The position numbers and the translations under genes are program-made. The notes beneath the pieces were generated by a model that saw only the letters and a list, made by a program, of their open reading frames with translations, was not told the origin of the DNA and made no database searches. Positions 38,767-47,725 of a DNA stretch of 64,000 bases are shown here, piece by piece. Origin of the DNA: Shewanella baltica (lineage in GTDB: Bacteria; Pseudomonadota; Gammaproteobacteria; Enterobacterales; Shewanellaceae); assembly GCF_900456975.1 (NCBI RefSeq), contig NZ_UGYM01000002.1:2666001-2730000 (forward strand), given 5' to 3'. How positions within the stretch are numbered: position 1 is the stretch's first letter; every line of letters begins with the position of its first letter.

Positions 38767-39642
38767 TTATTTCGCCGATTTTTCTAAGCGCGCTAACAGG
38801 CTAGACGTATCCCAACGGTTACCGCCCATGCCCTGCACTTCTGAATAAAATTGATCGACTAACGCGGTTAATGGCAAGTGTGAACCATTGCGGCGAGCTT
38901 CTTCTAAGGTGATGCCTAAATCTTTACGCATCCAATCGACGGCAAAACCAAAATCATAGCTTTGGCCCCACATCGTCTTGTAGCGATTTTCCATTTGCCA
39001 GCTTTGCGCCGCGCCTTTGCTAATCACTTCAATGACTTTCTCGCCATCGAGTCCTGCCTTGCGCGCAAACTGTAATGCTTCAGCTAAACCTTGCACCACA
39101 CCCGCGATACAGATTTGGTTCACCATCTTAGTTAACTGACCTGCACCAACCTCACCTAAACGCTCGGCGCAGCGGGCAAAGGCTTCAATCACAGGTTTAA
39201 CACGGGCAAACACAGCTTCATCGCCGCCAACCATCACAGTCAACACGCCATTTTCGGCGCCCGCTTGACCGCCAGACACTGGCGCATCGAGGAAATCAAC
39301 GCCCTTTTCTGCTAACACTTGATGAAGCTCACGGGCAACATCGGCCGAAGCCGTAGTATGGTCAACTAACACTGCGCCCTTTTCCATGCCATGAATAACG
39401 CCATCACTCCCTAATACCACTTCACGCAGATCGTTATCATTGCCCACACAAGTAAACACAATATCTTGACCCTCTGCCGCTTCCTTTGGCGTTGGGCAGC
39501 AACGTCCGCCATAGGTGTCGACCCAAGTTTGTGCTTTAGCAAAAGTGCGATTATAAACAGTGACCTCATGGCCTTTGTTCAGTAAATGTCTCGCCATGGG
39601 ATATCCCATTACGCCCAAACCAATAAATGCGACTTTCGCCAT
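38767..39642 (-). CDS. Beta-hydroxyacid dehydrogenase (3-hydroxyisobutyrate dehydrogenase / tartronate semialdehyde reductase family)
   Basis: 291 aa from the ATG at 39642, which follows GAGGAG. The Rossmann motif is FIGLGVMGYPMARHL, the substrate-binding motif DAPVSGGQAGAENG, and the catalytic Lys is in GQLTKMVNQ. This family reduces or oxidises 3-hydroxyacids with NAD(P)H. Which member it is (GarR/GlxR-like or other) cannot be decided from sequence alone. Confidence 0.9.
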   Translation of the reverse strand: MAKVAFIGLGVMGYPMARHLLNKGHEVTVYNRTFAKAQTWVDTYGGRCCPTPKEAAEGQDIVFTCVGNDNDLREVVLGSDGVIHGMEKGAVLVDHTTASADVARELHQVLAEKGVDFLDAPVSGGQAGAENGVLTVMVGGDEAVFARVKPVIEAFARCAERLGEVGAGQLTKMVNQICIAGVVQGLAEALQFARKAGLDGEKVIEVISKGAAQSWQMENRYKTMWGQSYDFGFAVDWMRKDLGITLEEARRNGSHLPLTALVDQFYSEVQGMGGNRWDTSSLLARLEKSAK

Positions 39643-39905
39643 GAAGTGCTCCTCAAATAAGTCAACAAGGTGAATCAATTAGAAATAGCTGAATCGAGTT
39701 TTATTTCATCTGTCCAATATGTTACCGCTAAAACCTCAACAACAAATACTAAAAAAGTGCCAGTAAGTGTTTCAATCTATAGGGTCAATTACGGATGCTT
39801 ATTTAGGGGAATGGGCAGTAAAAATAATGGCGGCAGTGTAGCATTCATCCCGCATAGCGTCAGGTTGAAATCGGCCCCACAGGCAAACGCACTTTTCGAC
39901 AGAGA

Positions 39906-39933
39906 CAACAAAGGCGCCATAAGCGCCTTTGTT
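39906..39933. terminator. Hairpin past the thioesterase gene
   Basis: Stem AACAAAGGCGC/GCGCCTTTGTT with a short loop, 17 bp beyond the thioesterase stop. The flanking T tract on the minus strand is weak. The rest of 39643-39905 shows no gene I can support. Confidence 0.65.
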
Positions 39934-39949
39934 GATGTAATTTATGGGG

Positions 39950-40429
39950 CTATTTCACCACATGGGCTTCCATTTCGGCGCCAATCTTTTTACGCATTTC
40001 CATCAAGCGCAGTGCAGAATCCCGCAAATGAATATCATGTTCCGTCTGTGGTACCCACTCAGGCACTGGCGTTGGCTGGCCGTTTTCGTCAACAGCCACC
40101 ATGATCACAATACAGTGGGTAGTCAAATGACGCTCGGAAACCTTAGGATCGCCTGCGCGCACATCAATACCGATATGCATAGAAGTTTTACCCGTATAAA
40201 TCACCTTAGCGCTGACTTCGACTATGTTGCCCACTAAAATGGGTTGCACAAAACGGATCCCGCCCGCATAGGCAGTAATACAATATTTACCACTCCAACC
40301 CGCTGCACAGGCATAGGCCGCGAGATCGATCCACTTCATCACAGCACCGCCGTGAACTTTACCACCAAAATTTACATCCGCAGGCTCTGACAAAAATCTC
40401 AGGGTGCTTTGTCTATCGATACCAGCCAT
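39950..40429 (-). CDS. Acyl-CoA thioesterase (hot-dog fold, YciA-like)
   Basis: 159 aa with the acyl-CoA thioesterase signature NFGGKVHGGAVMKWIDLAAYA, in which the Asp is the likely catalytic residue, and the substrate strand SMHIGIDVRAGDP. It probably hydrolyses medium or long acyl-CoA in the cytoplasm. It is monocistronic, 118 bp from the membrane-protein gene. Confidence 0.92.
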   Translation of the reverse strand: MAGIDRQSTLRFLSEPADVNFGGKVHGGAVMKWIDLAAYACAAGWSGKYCITAYAGGIRFVQPILVGNIVEVSAKVIYTGKTSMHIGIDVRAGDPKVSERHLTTHCIVIMVAVDENGQPTPVPEWVPQTEHDIHLRDSALRLMEMRKKIGAEMEAHVVK

Positions 40430-40547
40430 ATAACCTCAACTTATTCAGCCACTGTGGCTCAATGTCTTCGCGCAATAAGCTGAGTTTACGATAGAAATCC
40501 CCAATAGCGTAAAGATAATTACGATTGGCCTCGCCAAAAAATTCGAT

Positions 40548-40916
40548 TTAACCAAAGTGACTAATAAGCACACAGCAAAGCACTAAACTCGGTAGAGCTA
40601 AGCGGTAAAGCCATAGCTGTAGCTCGCTGCTGACAAAGCGAGTGCCCTTCGCAAAAGTGTACACACCTAAGCCAAGCATGAAGACACCGAGCACTTCAAG
40701 TCCCGAGGACATATTGCTGTCGCCACCGACATTAATCGCCGTCACCAATAAGGCAAACCAGACGACCACGTAAGCGGCTATTGCTAAGGTAAAAGTCTTG
40801 ATCCCTATGTCCATGTTAGGGTGCCAGACTTTAAATTCACCGCGGATCAATTCGGTCAGATTGGCCGTTAATGCGCCGATGAGGGGGACAAGCGGGATCA
40901 CCGCAGGGTTTAACAT
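40548..40916 (-). CDS. Small inner-membrane protein of unknown function
   Basis: 122 aa, using the ATG at 40916 preceded by GGAG. About four hydrophobic helices (VIPLVPLIGALTANL, TFTLAIAAYVVVWFALLVTA, LEVLGVFMLGLGVYTF, LALPSLVLCCVLI). I do not recognise a characterised family. Confidence 0.7.
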   Translation of the reverse strand: MLNPAVIPLVPLIGALTANLTELIRGEFKVWHPNMDIGIKTFTLAIAAYVVVWFALLVTAINVGGDSNMSSGLEVLGVFMLGLGVYTFAKGTRFVSSELQLWLYRLALPSLVLCCVLISHFG

Positions 40917-41091
40917 GACACACTCCATCAAGATTAAATATATCTGTCATTATCTGTGGCCAATAGAATTAAACAAGCTTGATGAACAAAGGTTAACGTC
41001 ATGGATATCAGGTAGTTAGAAAGTGATTTTTATCACAATAAAGGCGTGAGATAATGCTACTCAATTCACAATCTCAATGGATTTTATCCAT

Positions 41092-41119
41092 AAAAAATGC
41101 GCCCTCAGGCGCATTTTTT
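41092..41119. terminator. Terminator after fabF
   Basis: Perfect 12-bp stem AAAAAATGCGCC/GGCGCATTTTTT with a 4-nt loop, 32 bp past the fabF stop, bidirectional in form. Confidence 0.9.
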
Positions 41120-41150
41120 CACTGTTTTTTTTACACTATCAATGCGTGTT

Positions 41151-42389
41151 TTACACTTTCTTAAACAGTAATGAACCGTTAGTTCCACCAAAGCCGAAAG
41201 AATTACATAGAGCGTAATCCATCTTCACGTCACGGGCAGTGTGGGCGACAAAGTCTAAATCACAACCTTCATCTGGATTATCCAAATTGATGGTTGGCGG
41301 AACAGCTTGGTCGCGCAGTGCTAGTAAGGTGAAAATCGCTTCAACTGCACCTGCAGCACCTAAGAGGTGACCCGTCATCGATTTAGTCGAGCTAACCAGT
41401 ACTTTATAGGCGTGATCGCCAAATACAGACTTAACCGCTGCCGCTTCTGCTTTATCACCCGCAGGCGTCGACGTACCGTGGGCGTTGATATAGCCAATTT
41501 GCTCCAGTGATAACTTAGCGTCATTAATGGCATTGACCATAGCCGCAGCAGCGCCAGCACCGTCGCTTGGAGGCGATGTCATGTGGAAAGCATCACCGCT
41601 CATACCAAAACCGACTAACTCGCCGTAAATGGTCGCACCGCGCGCTTTAGCGTGTTCGTACTCTTCCATCACCATCACGCCCGCACCATCACCGATCACA
41701 AAACCATCACGGTCTTTATCCCATGGGCGACTTGCCGCAGTCGGATCGTCATTGCGTGTCGATAATGCTTTTGCTGCACCAAAACCTGCCACACCTAAAG
41801 GAGAAGTGACATCCTCAGCACCGCCCGCAACCATCACGTCTGCATCGCCATAGGCAATGGTACGCGCTGCAAAACCGATATTGTGCACACCCGTAGTACA
41901 AGCGGTCGTCACGGCAAAGTTGGGCCCTTTCATGCCAAACATGATCGACAAGTGGCCTGAAATCATATTGATAATGGTACTAGGTACGAAGAAAGGAGAA
42001 ACCTTACGCGGGCCACCATTCATCAATGCGCTGTGACCTTGTTCAATCAACCACATACCGCCCATACCCGCACCAATAGCAGTACCGACACGACCTGGGT
42101 TTTCTTTACTCATGTCCAGACCTGAGTCTTGGATAGCTTGGATGCCAGCCGCCATACCGTATTGAATAAAGAGGTCCATCTTACGGGCGTCTTTTTTCGT
42201 TACGTATTGCTCAACATCGAAATCTTTTACTGAACCACTGAAACGAGTGGTAAATTCACTGGCATCAAATTTGGTTATCGGTGCAATACCACTCTTACCA
42301 GAAAGCAAAGCCTTCCAAGTAGTATCGACAGTATTGCCCACTGGAGTTACTAACCCCAAACCGGTTACCACTACACGACGTTTAGACAC
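41151..42389 (-). CDS. fabF: 3-oxoacyl-ACP synthase II
   Basis: 412 aa condensing enzyme for chain elongation in fatty-acid synthesis. The nucleophile is the Cys in [12 protein letters not shown]. The catalytic His residues are in NAHGTSTP and [11 protein letters not shown] chose the GTG at 42389 (product [12 protein letters not shown]) with AGGTGA upstream; the ATG at 42398 would give the same frame with three extra residues. It is the last gene of the fabHDG-acpP-fabF cluster and is separated from acpP by a terminator. Confidence 0.96.
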   Translation of the reverse strand: MSKRRVVVTGLGLVTPVGNTVDTTWKALLSGKSGIAPITKFDASEFTTRFSGSVKDFDVEQYVTKKDARKMDLFIQYGMAAGIQAIQDSGLDMSKENPGRVGTAIGAGMGGMWLIEQGHSALMNGGPRKVSPFFVPSTIINMISGHLSIMFGMKGPNFAVTTACTTGVHNIGFAARTIAYGDADVMVAGGAEDVTSPLGVAGFGAAKALSTRNDDPTAASRPWDKDRDGFVIGDGAGVMVMEEYEHAKARGATIYGELVGFGMSGDAFHMTSPPSDGAGAAAAMVNAINDAKLSLEQIGYINAHGTSTPAGDKAEAAAVKSVFGDHAYKVLVSSTKSMTGHLLGAAGAVEAIFTLLALRDQAVPPTINLDNPDEGCDLDFVAHTARDVKMDYALCNSFGFGGTNGSLLFKKV

Positions 42390-42580
42390 GGCAGTCACCT
42401 TTAAATGCTAAATTTGTTAGTTCTGATAGATAAAACAAGGTTTTCTATCATTAGACAATTTCTTAAATAACGTTTATTTAGAAAAATTCGCCAATCTGCG
42501 GCGAGCATCTCGTGGATAACAATTAAAACACGATCCAGAGACGATTGAATGGCACGGGGGCAGAATTTGACGGGGGTAAA

Positions 42581-42610
42581 ACAAAAACAGGCGGCAAAAA
42601 TGCCGCCTGT
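42581..42610 (-). terminator. Terminator or attenuator between acpP and fabF
   Basis: Perfect 10-bp stem ACAGGCGGCA/TGCCGCCTGT with T-rich flanking sequence on the minus strand, right after acpP. It would make acpP transcripts more abundant than fabF, as expected from the high level of ACP. Confidence 0.85.
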
Positions 42611-42626
42611 CTTCAAGAATTCAGAA

Positions 42627-42860
42627 TTACTGATTCTTAGAAACGTAGTCGATCGCTGCTTGAACAGTAGTGATCTTTTCAGCTTCTTCATCAGGGATCT
42701 CGGTATCAAACTCTTCTTCCAGAGCCATAACCAACTCAACAGTGTCCAGAGAATCTGCACCCAGATCGTCAACGAAAGATGCCGCTGGCTTAACGTCTTC
42801 TTCTTTAACGCCCAGTTGCTCTACAATGATTTTCTTTACACGTTCTTCGATGTTGCTCAT
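42627..42860 (-). CDS. acpP: Acyl carrier protein
   Basis: 77 aa acidic protein. The phosphopantetheine attachment site is the Ser of GADSLDTVE (residue 37 with Met). Family-typical helix II ([13 protein letters not shown]) follows. It carries growing acyl chains between the Fab enzymes encoded around it. Confidence 0.98.
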   Translation of the reverse strand: MSNIEERVKKIIVEQLGVKEEDVKPAASFVDDLGADSLDTVELVMALEEEFDTEIPDEEAEKITTVQAAIDYVSKNQ

Positions 42861-43024
42861 TAGTTTTCTTTCCTATTCAAATTACGCACTTGCGTAAGAT
42901 TGCGAGTAGTTTATTAGATTTGGCTGACAATGCAAGCTTAGTTTTCGTGGTCTAACCACGAAATTTCACTATCAATTGATACAGATCACTACTCAGTTGC
43001 GACAGAAATCCCTGCCATTCGCCC

Positions 43025-43771
43025 TTAAACCATGTACATGCCGCCATTCACATGCAAAGTTTCGCCTGTGATGTAAGCGGCTGAGTCCGAGGCCAAGAAG
43101 AGCACTGCGTTCGCAATTTCTTGCGCTTGCCCTAATCGTTCCATCGGAACCTGTGACATGATAGCTTTTTGCTGCTCTTCGGTCAGCTCATCTGTCATAT
43201 CGGTCTGGATAAATCCAGGAGCGATAGCATTAACTGTAATTTGACGAGATGCAACCTCTCTTGCAAGAGATTTTGTAAATCCAATCAAACCCGCCTTTGC
43301 TGCCGAGTAGTTAACTTGACCTGCATTCCCCATGGTGCCTACCACTGAACCGATATTGATGATTCGGCCAAAGCGCTTTTTCATCATGGTACGCATCACA
43401 GGTTTTGATAGTCTAAATAACGATGTCAGGTTAGTGTCGATAATATCCTGCCATTCATCATCTTTCATCCGCATCAGCAGATTATCACGGGTTATACCCG
43501 CGTTGTTGACTAGAATATCAACATCACCGGCTTTTTCTTTGATCGAGGCGAATAAATGTGTAACAGATTCACTATCTGTGACATTAAGCACTAAACCAAA
43601 ACCTTTGTCACCCAGATATTCTTGGATCGCCGCAGCGCCCTTCTCACTGGTTGCAGTTCCAATAACAACGGCACCGGCTTCGACCAGTGTCTCAGCGATC
43701 GCACGGCCAATACCGCGGCTCGCACCAGTCACCAAAGCCACTTTGCCTGTTAAATTCAGGTTAAAACTCAT
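43025..43771 (-). CDS. fabG: 3-oxoacyl-ACP reductase
   Basis: 248 aa short-chain dehydrogenase. The NADP motif TGASRGIGRAIAE is at the N-terminus and the catalytic YSAAKAG triad region near residue 150. It reduces 3-oxoacyl-ACP with NADPH. It lies 9 bp after fabD. Confidence 0.97.
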   Translation of the reverse strand: MSFNLNLTGKVALVTGASRGIGRAIAETLVEAGAVVIGTATSEKGAAAIQEYLGDKGFGLVLNVTDSESVTHLFASIKEKAGDVDILVNNAGITRDNLLMRMKDDEWQDIIDTNLTSLFRLSKPVMRTMMKKRFGRIINIGSVVGTMGNAGQVNYSAAKAGLIGFTKSLAREVASRQITVNAIAPGFIQTDMTDELTEEQQKAIMSQVPMERLGQAQEIANAVLFLASDSAAYITGETLHVNGGMYMV

Positions 43772-43780
43772 ACAAACTCC

Positions 43781-44707
43781 TTACTCAGTTAATGCTGCTA
43801 ATGAAGCGACATCATTAACCGCTTGGGCTGATAGTGATTTATTAATTCGTTTTGCTAATCCTGTCAATACTTTACCAGGACCACATTCCACCAGTTGGGT
43901 AATGCCTTTTTGGGCCATTAGCTCAACAGTTTCGCTCCAGCGGACAGGACAATATAACTGACGTACTAATGCATCTTTAATGTCAGCAGCAGAGGTGGGT
44001 GATGCCACATCAACGTTGTTAATCACAGTAATCGTTGGGGCATTAAACTGTACATCGTTTAATGCCACGGCCAGTTTATCCGCCGCAGGTTTCATTAATG
44101 CGCAGTGTGATGGCACGCTGACAGGTAACGCTACCGCCATTTTAGCGCCCGCAGCTTTACAAGCCGCTGCTGCACGCTCAACCGCGTCTTTTTGACCCGC
44201 GATAACGACTTGACCAGGGCTGTTGAAGTTAACTGGGCTCACCACGTCGCCTTGAGCCGCTTCAGCGCAAGCATTCGCGATACCCTCGTAATCTAAACCG
44301 ATAATGGCATACATGGCGCCTGTGCCAGCAGGAACCGCTTGCTGCATAAGTTGACCGCGTAACTCCACTAACTTAATCGCGTCTTTAAAATCCATGACTC
44401 CGGCGCACACTAAAGCAGAATACTCGCCTAAGCTGTGACCTGCCAACATGGCTGGCATAGGTTTGCCTGAAGCCACATAGGCACGCCAAATAGCCACGCT
44501 CGCCGCTAATAGGGCTGGTTGGGTTTTATCGGTTTCATTTAAGCTTTCAACGGGACCTTGCTGAACCAATGCCCACAAATCGTAACCTAAGACGTCACTC
44601 GCTTCGGCAAAGGTTTGCCCGACAACGGCGTGTGATTCGGCAAGCTCGGCTAACATGCCTAGGGCTTGTGAACCTTGGCCTGGAAATACAAAAGCAACAT
44701 TTTCCAT
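43781..44707 (-). CDS. fabD: Malonyl-CoA:ACP transacylase
   Basis: 308 aa from the ATG at 44707. The serine nucleophile is in GHSLGEYSA, and FPGQGSQ is at the N-terminus. It transfers malonyl from CoA to ACP to supply FabF and FabH. The spacing to fabG is 9 bp. Confidence 0.97.
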   Translation of the reverse strand: MENVAFVFPGQGSQALGMLAELAESHAVVGQTFAEASDVLGYDLWALVQQGPVESLNETDKTQPALLAASVAIWRAYVASGKPMPAMLAGHSLGEYSALVCAGVMDFKDAIKLVELRGQLMQQAVPAGTGAMYAIIGLDYEGIANACAEAAQGDVVSPVNFNSPGQVVIAGQKDAVERAAAACKAAGAKMAVALPVSVPSHCALMKPAADKLAVALNDVQFNAPTITVINNVDVASPTSAADIKDALVRQLYCPVRWSETVELMAQKGITQLVECGPGKVLTGLAKRINKSLSAQAVNDVASLAALTE

Positions 44708-44769
44708 ATTCAAATTACCTATGGCTAACTTAATTTATTGAAAAATCATGTGGAAAACACATGTAGAAC

Positions 44770-45729
44770 TTAGAAGCGAATGAGCGCACTGCCCCACGCA
44801 AAACCAGCACCGAAGGCCTCAAGCAGCAGGAGTTGTCCACGCTGAATGCGGCCATCACGCACGGCTTCATCTAATGCGATGGGCACAGATGCAGCTGAGG
44901 TATTACCGTGTTTAGCTAAGGTCAATACGACTTTATCGAGACTCATATCGAGCTTTTTGGCGGTAGCATTAATAATACGGAAGTTAGCTTGATGCGGCAC
45001 CAACCAATCAATTTCTGACTTATCGATATTGTTGATGCGCAGCGTCTCAGTCACAACATGGGACAATTGAGTCACAGCCACTTTAAAGACATCGTTACCT
45101 TTCATGGTCATAAAACCGACCGCTTCAGAGGTTTCGCCTTGGCGTGGTGGGAAAGCGCATTTCAATAAGTCGCCTTGGCGACCATCGGCATAAATGTGGG
45201 TAGAAATGATCCCTGGCGTTTCAGATGCACCAATCACAACGGCGCCCGCACCATCACCAAATAAAATAATCGTTGAACGATCTTCTGGCTCACATAGGCG
45301 AGACAGCACATCGGCACCAATCACTAAGACTTTTTTAGCCGCACCCGTTTTTACAAATTGATCGGCAACAGATAAAGCATAAACGAAGCCTGAACAAGCC
45401 GCAGCGATGTCAAATGCTGGAATGGTATGCACGCCAAGCATGGCTTGGATTTCACAGGCCGCAGCCGGAAAAGCATTTGGTGCACTGGTGGTGCCGCAAA
45501 CGATCATGTCTAAGTCTGATGCTTCTATGCCAGCCATTTCCAGCGCTTTGAGTGCCGCTTGGTAGCCCATAGTTGAAACGGTTTCATCGAAGGCCGCAAT
45601 GCGACGTTCTGATATACCTGTACGTTCAACAATCCATTGGTCAGTGGTTTCCACCATTTTTTCCAAATCTTGATTGCTACGCACCTGCACTGGCAGATAA
45701 CTACCAGTTCCGAGAATTTTTGTATGCAT
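44770..45729 (-). CDS. fabH: 3-oxoacyl-ACP synthase III
   Basis: 319 aa. It starts fatty-acid synthesis by condensing acetyl-CoA with malonyl-ACP. The nucleophile Cys is in DIAAACSGF, with His and Asn in the C-terminal half ([17 protein letters not shown]). AGGAGG lies upstream of the ATG. Normally plsX, and before it rpmF, lie directly upstream; here about 100 bp upstream is the putative prophage end, so fabH expression may rely on a new or cryptic promoter. Confidence 0.96.
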   Translation of the reverse strand: MHTKILGTGSYLPVQVRSNQDLEKMVETTDQWIVERTGISERRIAAFDETVSTMGYQAALKALEMAGIEASDLDMIVCGTTSAPNAFPAAACEIQAMLGVHTIPAFDIAAACSGFVYALSVADQFVKTGAAKKVLVIGADVLSRLCEPEDRSTIILFGDGAGAVVIGASETPGIISTHIYADGRQGDLLKCAFPPRQGETSEAVGFMTMKGNDVFKVAVTQLSHVVTETLRINNIDKSEIDWLVPHQANFRIINATAKKLDMSLDKVVLTLAKHGNTSAASVPIALDEAVRDGRIQRGQLLLLEAFGAGFAWGSALIRF

Positions 45730-45828
45730 AAGGAGGGATCAGTTATTTATATCTATAATAATGGATTTACTTTACATGCTGTTGAACTTGCTATTAATTT
45801 CAGCTTAAGCCATGTCGATAAATCTTGA

Positions 45829-45879
45829 TTTTGTACACTGTTTTGTACACATCTAAAAGTTAGCCAGATTTGTACGCAC
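45829..45879. repeat. Candidate transposable-phage terminus with repeated TTTTGTACAC
   Basis: TTTTGTACAC occurs at 45829-45838 and 45841-45850, with a related TTTGTACGCAC at 45869-45879. Similar closely spaced short repeats are found at the ends of transposable phages, where they bind the transposase. The end could begin with TG at 45832. Nearby CGCAAAGTAACAT (45892-45904) and CGCAAAGTTACAT (45968-45980) are a second repeat pair. Confidence 0.4.
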
Positions 45880-46084
45880 TAAGTTTATCGCCGCAAAGTA
45901 ACATAAAAAAAAGGCTGGCAATAGAATTTATACTGCAAAACTGGTCTGCTTTGCTATGCAGTCTTGTCGCAAAGTTACATTAAGAATCAGTCATCATCAC
46001 ATTAAAGAGATGCATATTTTCATGTTGTATAAATTTGGAACTAAGTGAAAATGAGCAAATGCGGTAGAAATGGATAAATACTTA

Positions 46085-46113
46085 TTACCTATATAAACAA
46101 TATGTTATTATAA
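46085..46113 (+). promoter_or_regulatory. Possible promoter for the prophage lipoprotein gene
   Basis: TTACCT (46085-46090), a 17-bp spacer and TTATAA (46108-46113) upstream of the lipoprotein gene. The -35 is poor. The surrounding DNA is AT-rich. Confidence 0.3.
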
Positions 46114-46144
46114 CTATTGATAAATTACTTAAGAGAGGATGCTC

Positions 46145-46687
46145 ATGAAACGTTTAGCAATTGCGGCTTTAATGTTTTCACTCGCAGGATGCGGTGGTAG
46201 CGGAGATGATGACGCGGGTGCAGATATCAAAAATTTGATTTCTAGCACAAATGCGGTTGACGGGAAAACTGTTCGACCAAGTGATGCTGTTTTACCGCTT
46301 GTGATAAAAGTGGAATCAGAGTCGGCTGATATCGACAAAATATTGTTGTCTTTAGAACGTATTGAACAAGTTGCCGGATATCAGATCATTCGATATTCAA
46401 ATGGTACCGAGCAGCCAGATATCACCATTAAATCGTCAAATGTTGGCTGCCTGACATCAATACCACTAGGTAATTGGCAATACACGATTGAAGTGGGTGA
46501 TATGGCATCTTGCCCTAATGTCACTTTTGATTTGGTTGCTTATAAGATTTTTGGTTTGAATCGAACTGATAAAGACACTTACCGAGTGCTTAAATCTCAG
46601 AGCGCATTGGCTGATAGCGCTCTGGCTACAATTTATAATAACCCACCGAATACACCAGTTTCTGAGCTGAGTGTAATCAACAAATAA
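46145..46687 (+). CDS. Small lipoprotein of unknown function (prophage cargo candidate)
   Basis: 180 aa. The ATG at 46145 follows AAGAGAGG at good spacing; the ATG two codons earlier overlaps that site. A lipoprotein signal (FSLAGC, Cys about 17) leads to an acidic secreted protein with a Gly/Asp-rich start. I recognise no family. It faces opposite to the tail genes and stands alone at the end of the element, a typical position for lysogeny genes such as superinfection-exclusion or surface-modifying factors. That role is a guess from position. Confidence 0.75.
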   Translation: MKRLAIAALMFSLAGCGGSGDDDAGADIKNLISSTNAVDGKTVRPSDAVLPLVIKVESESADIDKILLSLERIEQVAGYQIIRYSNGTEQPDITIKSSNVGCLTSIPLGNWQYTIEVGDMASCPNVTFDLVAYKIFGLNRTDKDTYRVLKSQSALADSALATIYNNPPNTPVSELSVINK

Positions 46688-47398
46688 TTACTGTGGGAAG
46701 TTGCCCAAGTTTGGGAACTGCTCGTAGTAAGATGCATCAATAACAGCGTAATTCATCACATCTGCAGGTTGATAACGTGATGGGCCACCGCGTGGCCCTT
46801 GCGTTTGCAGTGTCCAACCATGCTGATACCCACCCTCACTACTGTTGTAAAACCCATTAAAGCGCGAGTACTCAACGTAGTATTGCCCTGGCGTTCCTGC
46901 GTATTCAGAATCGACTCGCGCAATGGTTGGTTTGCATGCTGGCTTAAAGCTGCAGTTGGTTCTGTGCTGGCCTTGCGAATAAATTACTTCGCCAAGCAGT
47001 TTTATTGATACCGGAGGTCTAGCACTGTGAAAACGCACATTTCCCGCTGTGTCATAAATTGCTAAGCCATACTTCGGCAAATTAATTGCTTTTGCAGAAG
47101 CAAATACATACACCCTCGCGGTACCGGAATACATCCAAAAATTAACCAATCCTCTCCAAGTACTGGCATTACCATCAAGAATAACGTGCACAGCCCTTAG
47201 ATAAGGGTACTGTTCGCCTACTGTATTGCAGTATGTGTAAATCTGAATATCATAACCAACTGGAATGCCAAACAGATCAATATAGGTATCTGTACCATTT
47301 GTGTGGGTTACGTCCTTGTATCCCCAATACATAAAAGTAGTTTCATAAGTGCCTAAAAATAGCGATAGGTCCTTATTGCGAATTTCTAAGCCGTACAT
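46688..47398 (-). CDS. Phage tail-tip-associated protein of unknown function
   Basis: 236 aa. It begins YGLEIRNKDLSLF and near residue 104 contains a second YGLAIYDTAGNVRF, similar to the first segment of the neighbouring 107-aa protein. Such YGL-x-I-Y modules are common in small proteins encoded after gpJ in lambda-like and transposable phages. Its stop is adjacent to that of the convergent lipoprotein gene. Function unknown. Confidence 0.75.
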   Translation of the reverse strand: MYGLEIRNKDLSLFLGTYETTFMYWGYKDVTHTNGTDTYIDLFGIPVGYDIQIYTYCNTVGEQYPYLRAVHVILDGNASTWRGLVNFWMYSGTARVYVFASAKAINLPKYGLAIYDTAGNVRFHSARPPVSIKLLGEVIYSQGQHRTNCSFKPACKPTIARVDSEYAGTPGQYYVEYSRFNGFYNSSEGGYQHGWTLQTQGPRGGPSRYQPADVMNYAVIDASYYEQFPNLGNFPQ

Positions 47399-47401
47399 AG
47401 A

Positions 47402-47725
47402 TCACCGAGAATAAAAGAATGAAAGGAGGATATTGCTAACACCGAAGGCATTTTGTTCCAGCTCAAATGTCACAGTGTTACCAGAAATTGTCAGGCTGTT
47501 TATTTTTACTCTGAATGTGCTTCCTAGTGACACTTCTTGATCGGGTGTGCTCCGCTCTAATCCCCAAACGAATGAAAGCTTTCCGCCGATACCATTGGAT
47601 GGAAGCGTGATAGAGTGAACGCCTGGATAAAGATCTTTCACTCTTAGTACCCAAAACAGATTGTATGGCGTTGCACTGTAAAGGACCTCTTTACCATTGT
47701 TATAAACTGCTAATCCATAACTCAT
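47402..47725 (-). CDS. Small phage tail protein, gpJ-downstream
   Basis: 107 aa starting MSYGLAVYNNGKEVLYS, the same YGL module as its downstream neighbour. It overlaps the end of the gpJ gene by 4 bp and is probably translated with it. Beta-rich and without a known catalytic motif. Confidence 0.75.
   Translation of the reverse strand: MSYGLAVYNNGKEVLYSATPYNLFWVLRVKDLYPGVHSITLPSNGIGGKLSFVWGLERSTPDQEVSLGSTFRVKINSLTISGNTVTFELEQNAFGVSNILLSFFYSR

Noticed and set aside
39670-40104. Plus-strand frame of 144 aa
   Set aside because: It overlaps the thioesterase gene in antisense, has no ribosome site, and its composition fits chance.
43332-43961. Plus-strand frame of 209 aa opposite fabG/fabD
   Set aside because: It is antisense to two clear core genes with no ribosome site or family match.
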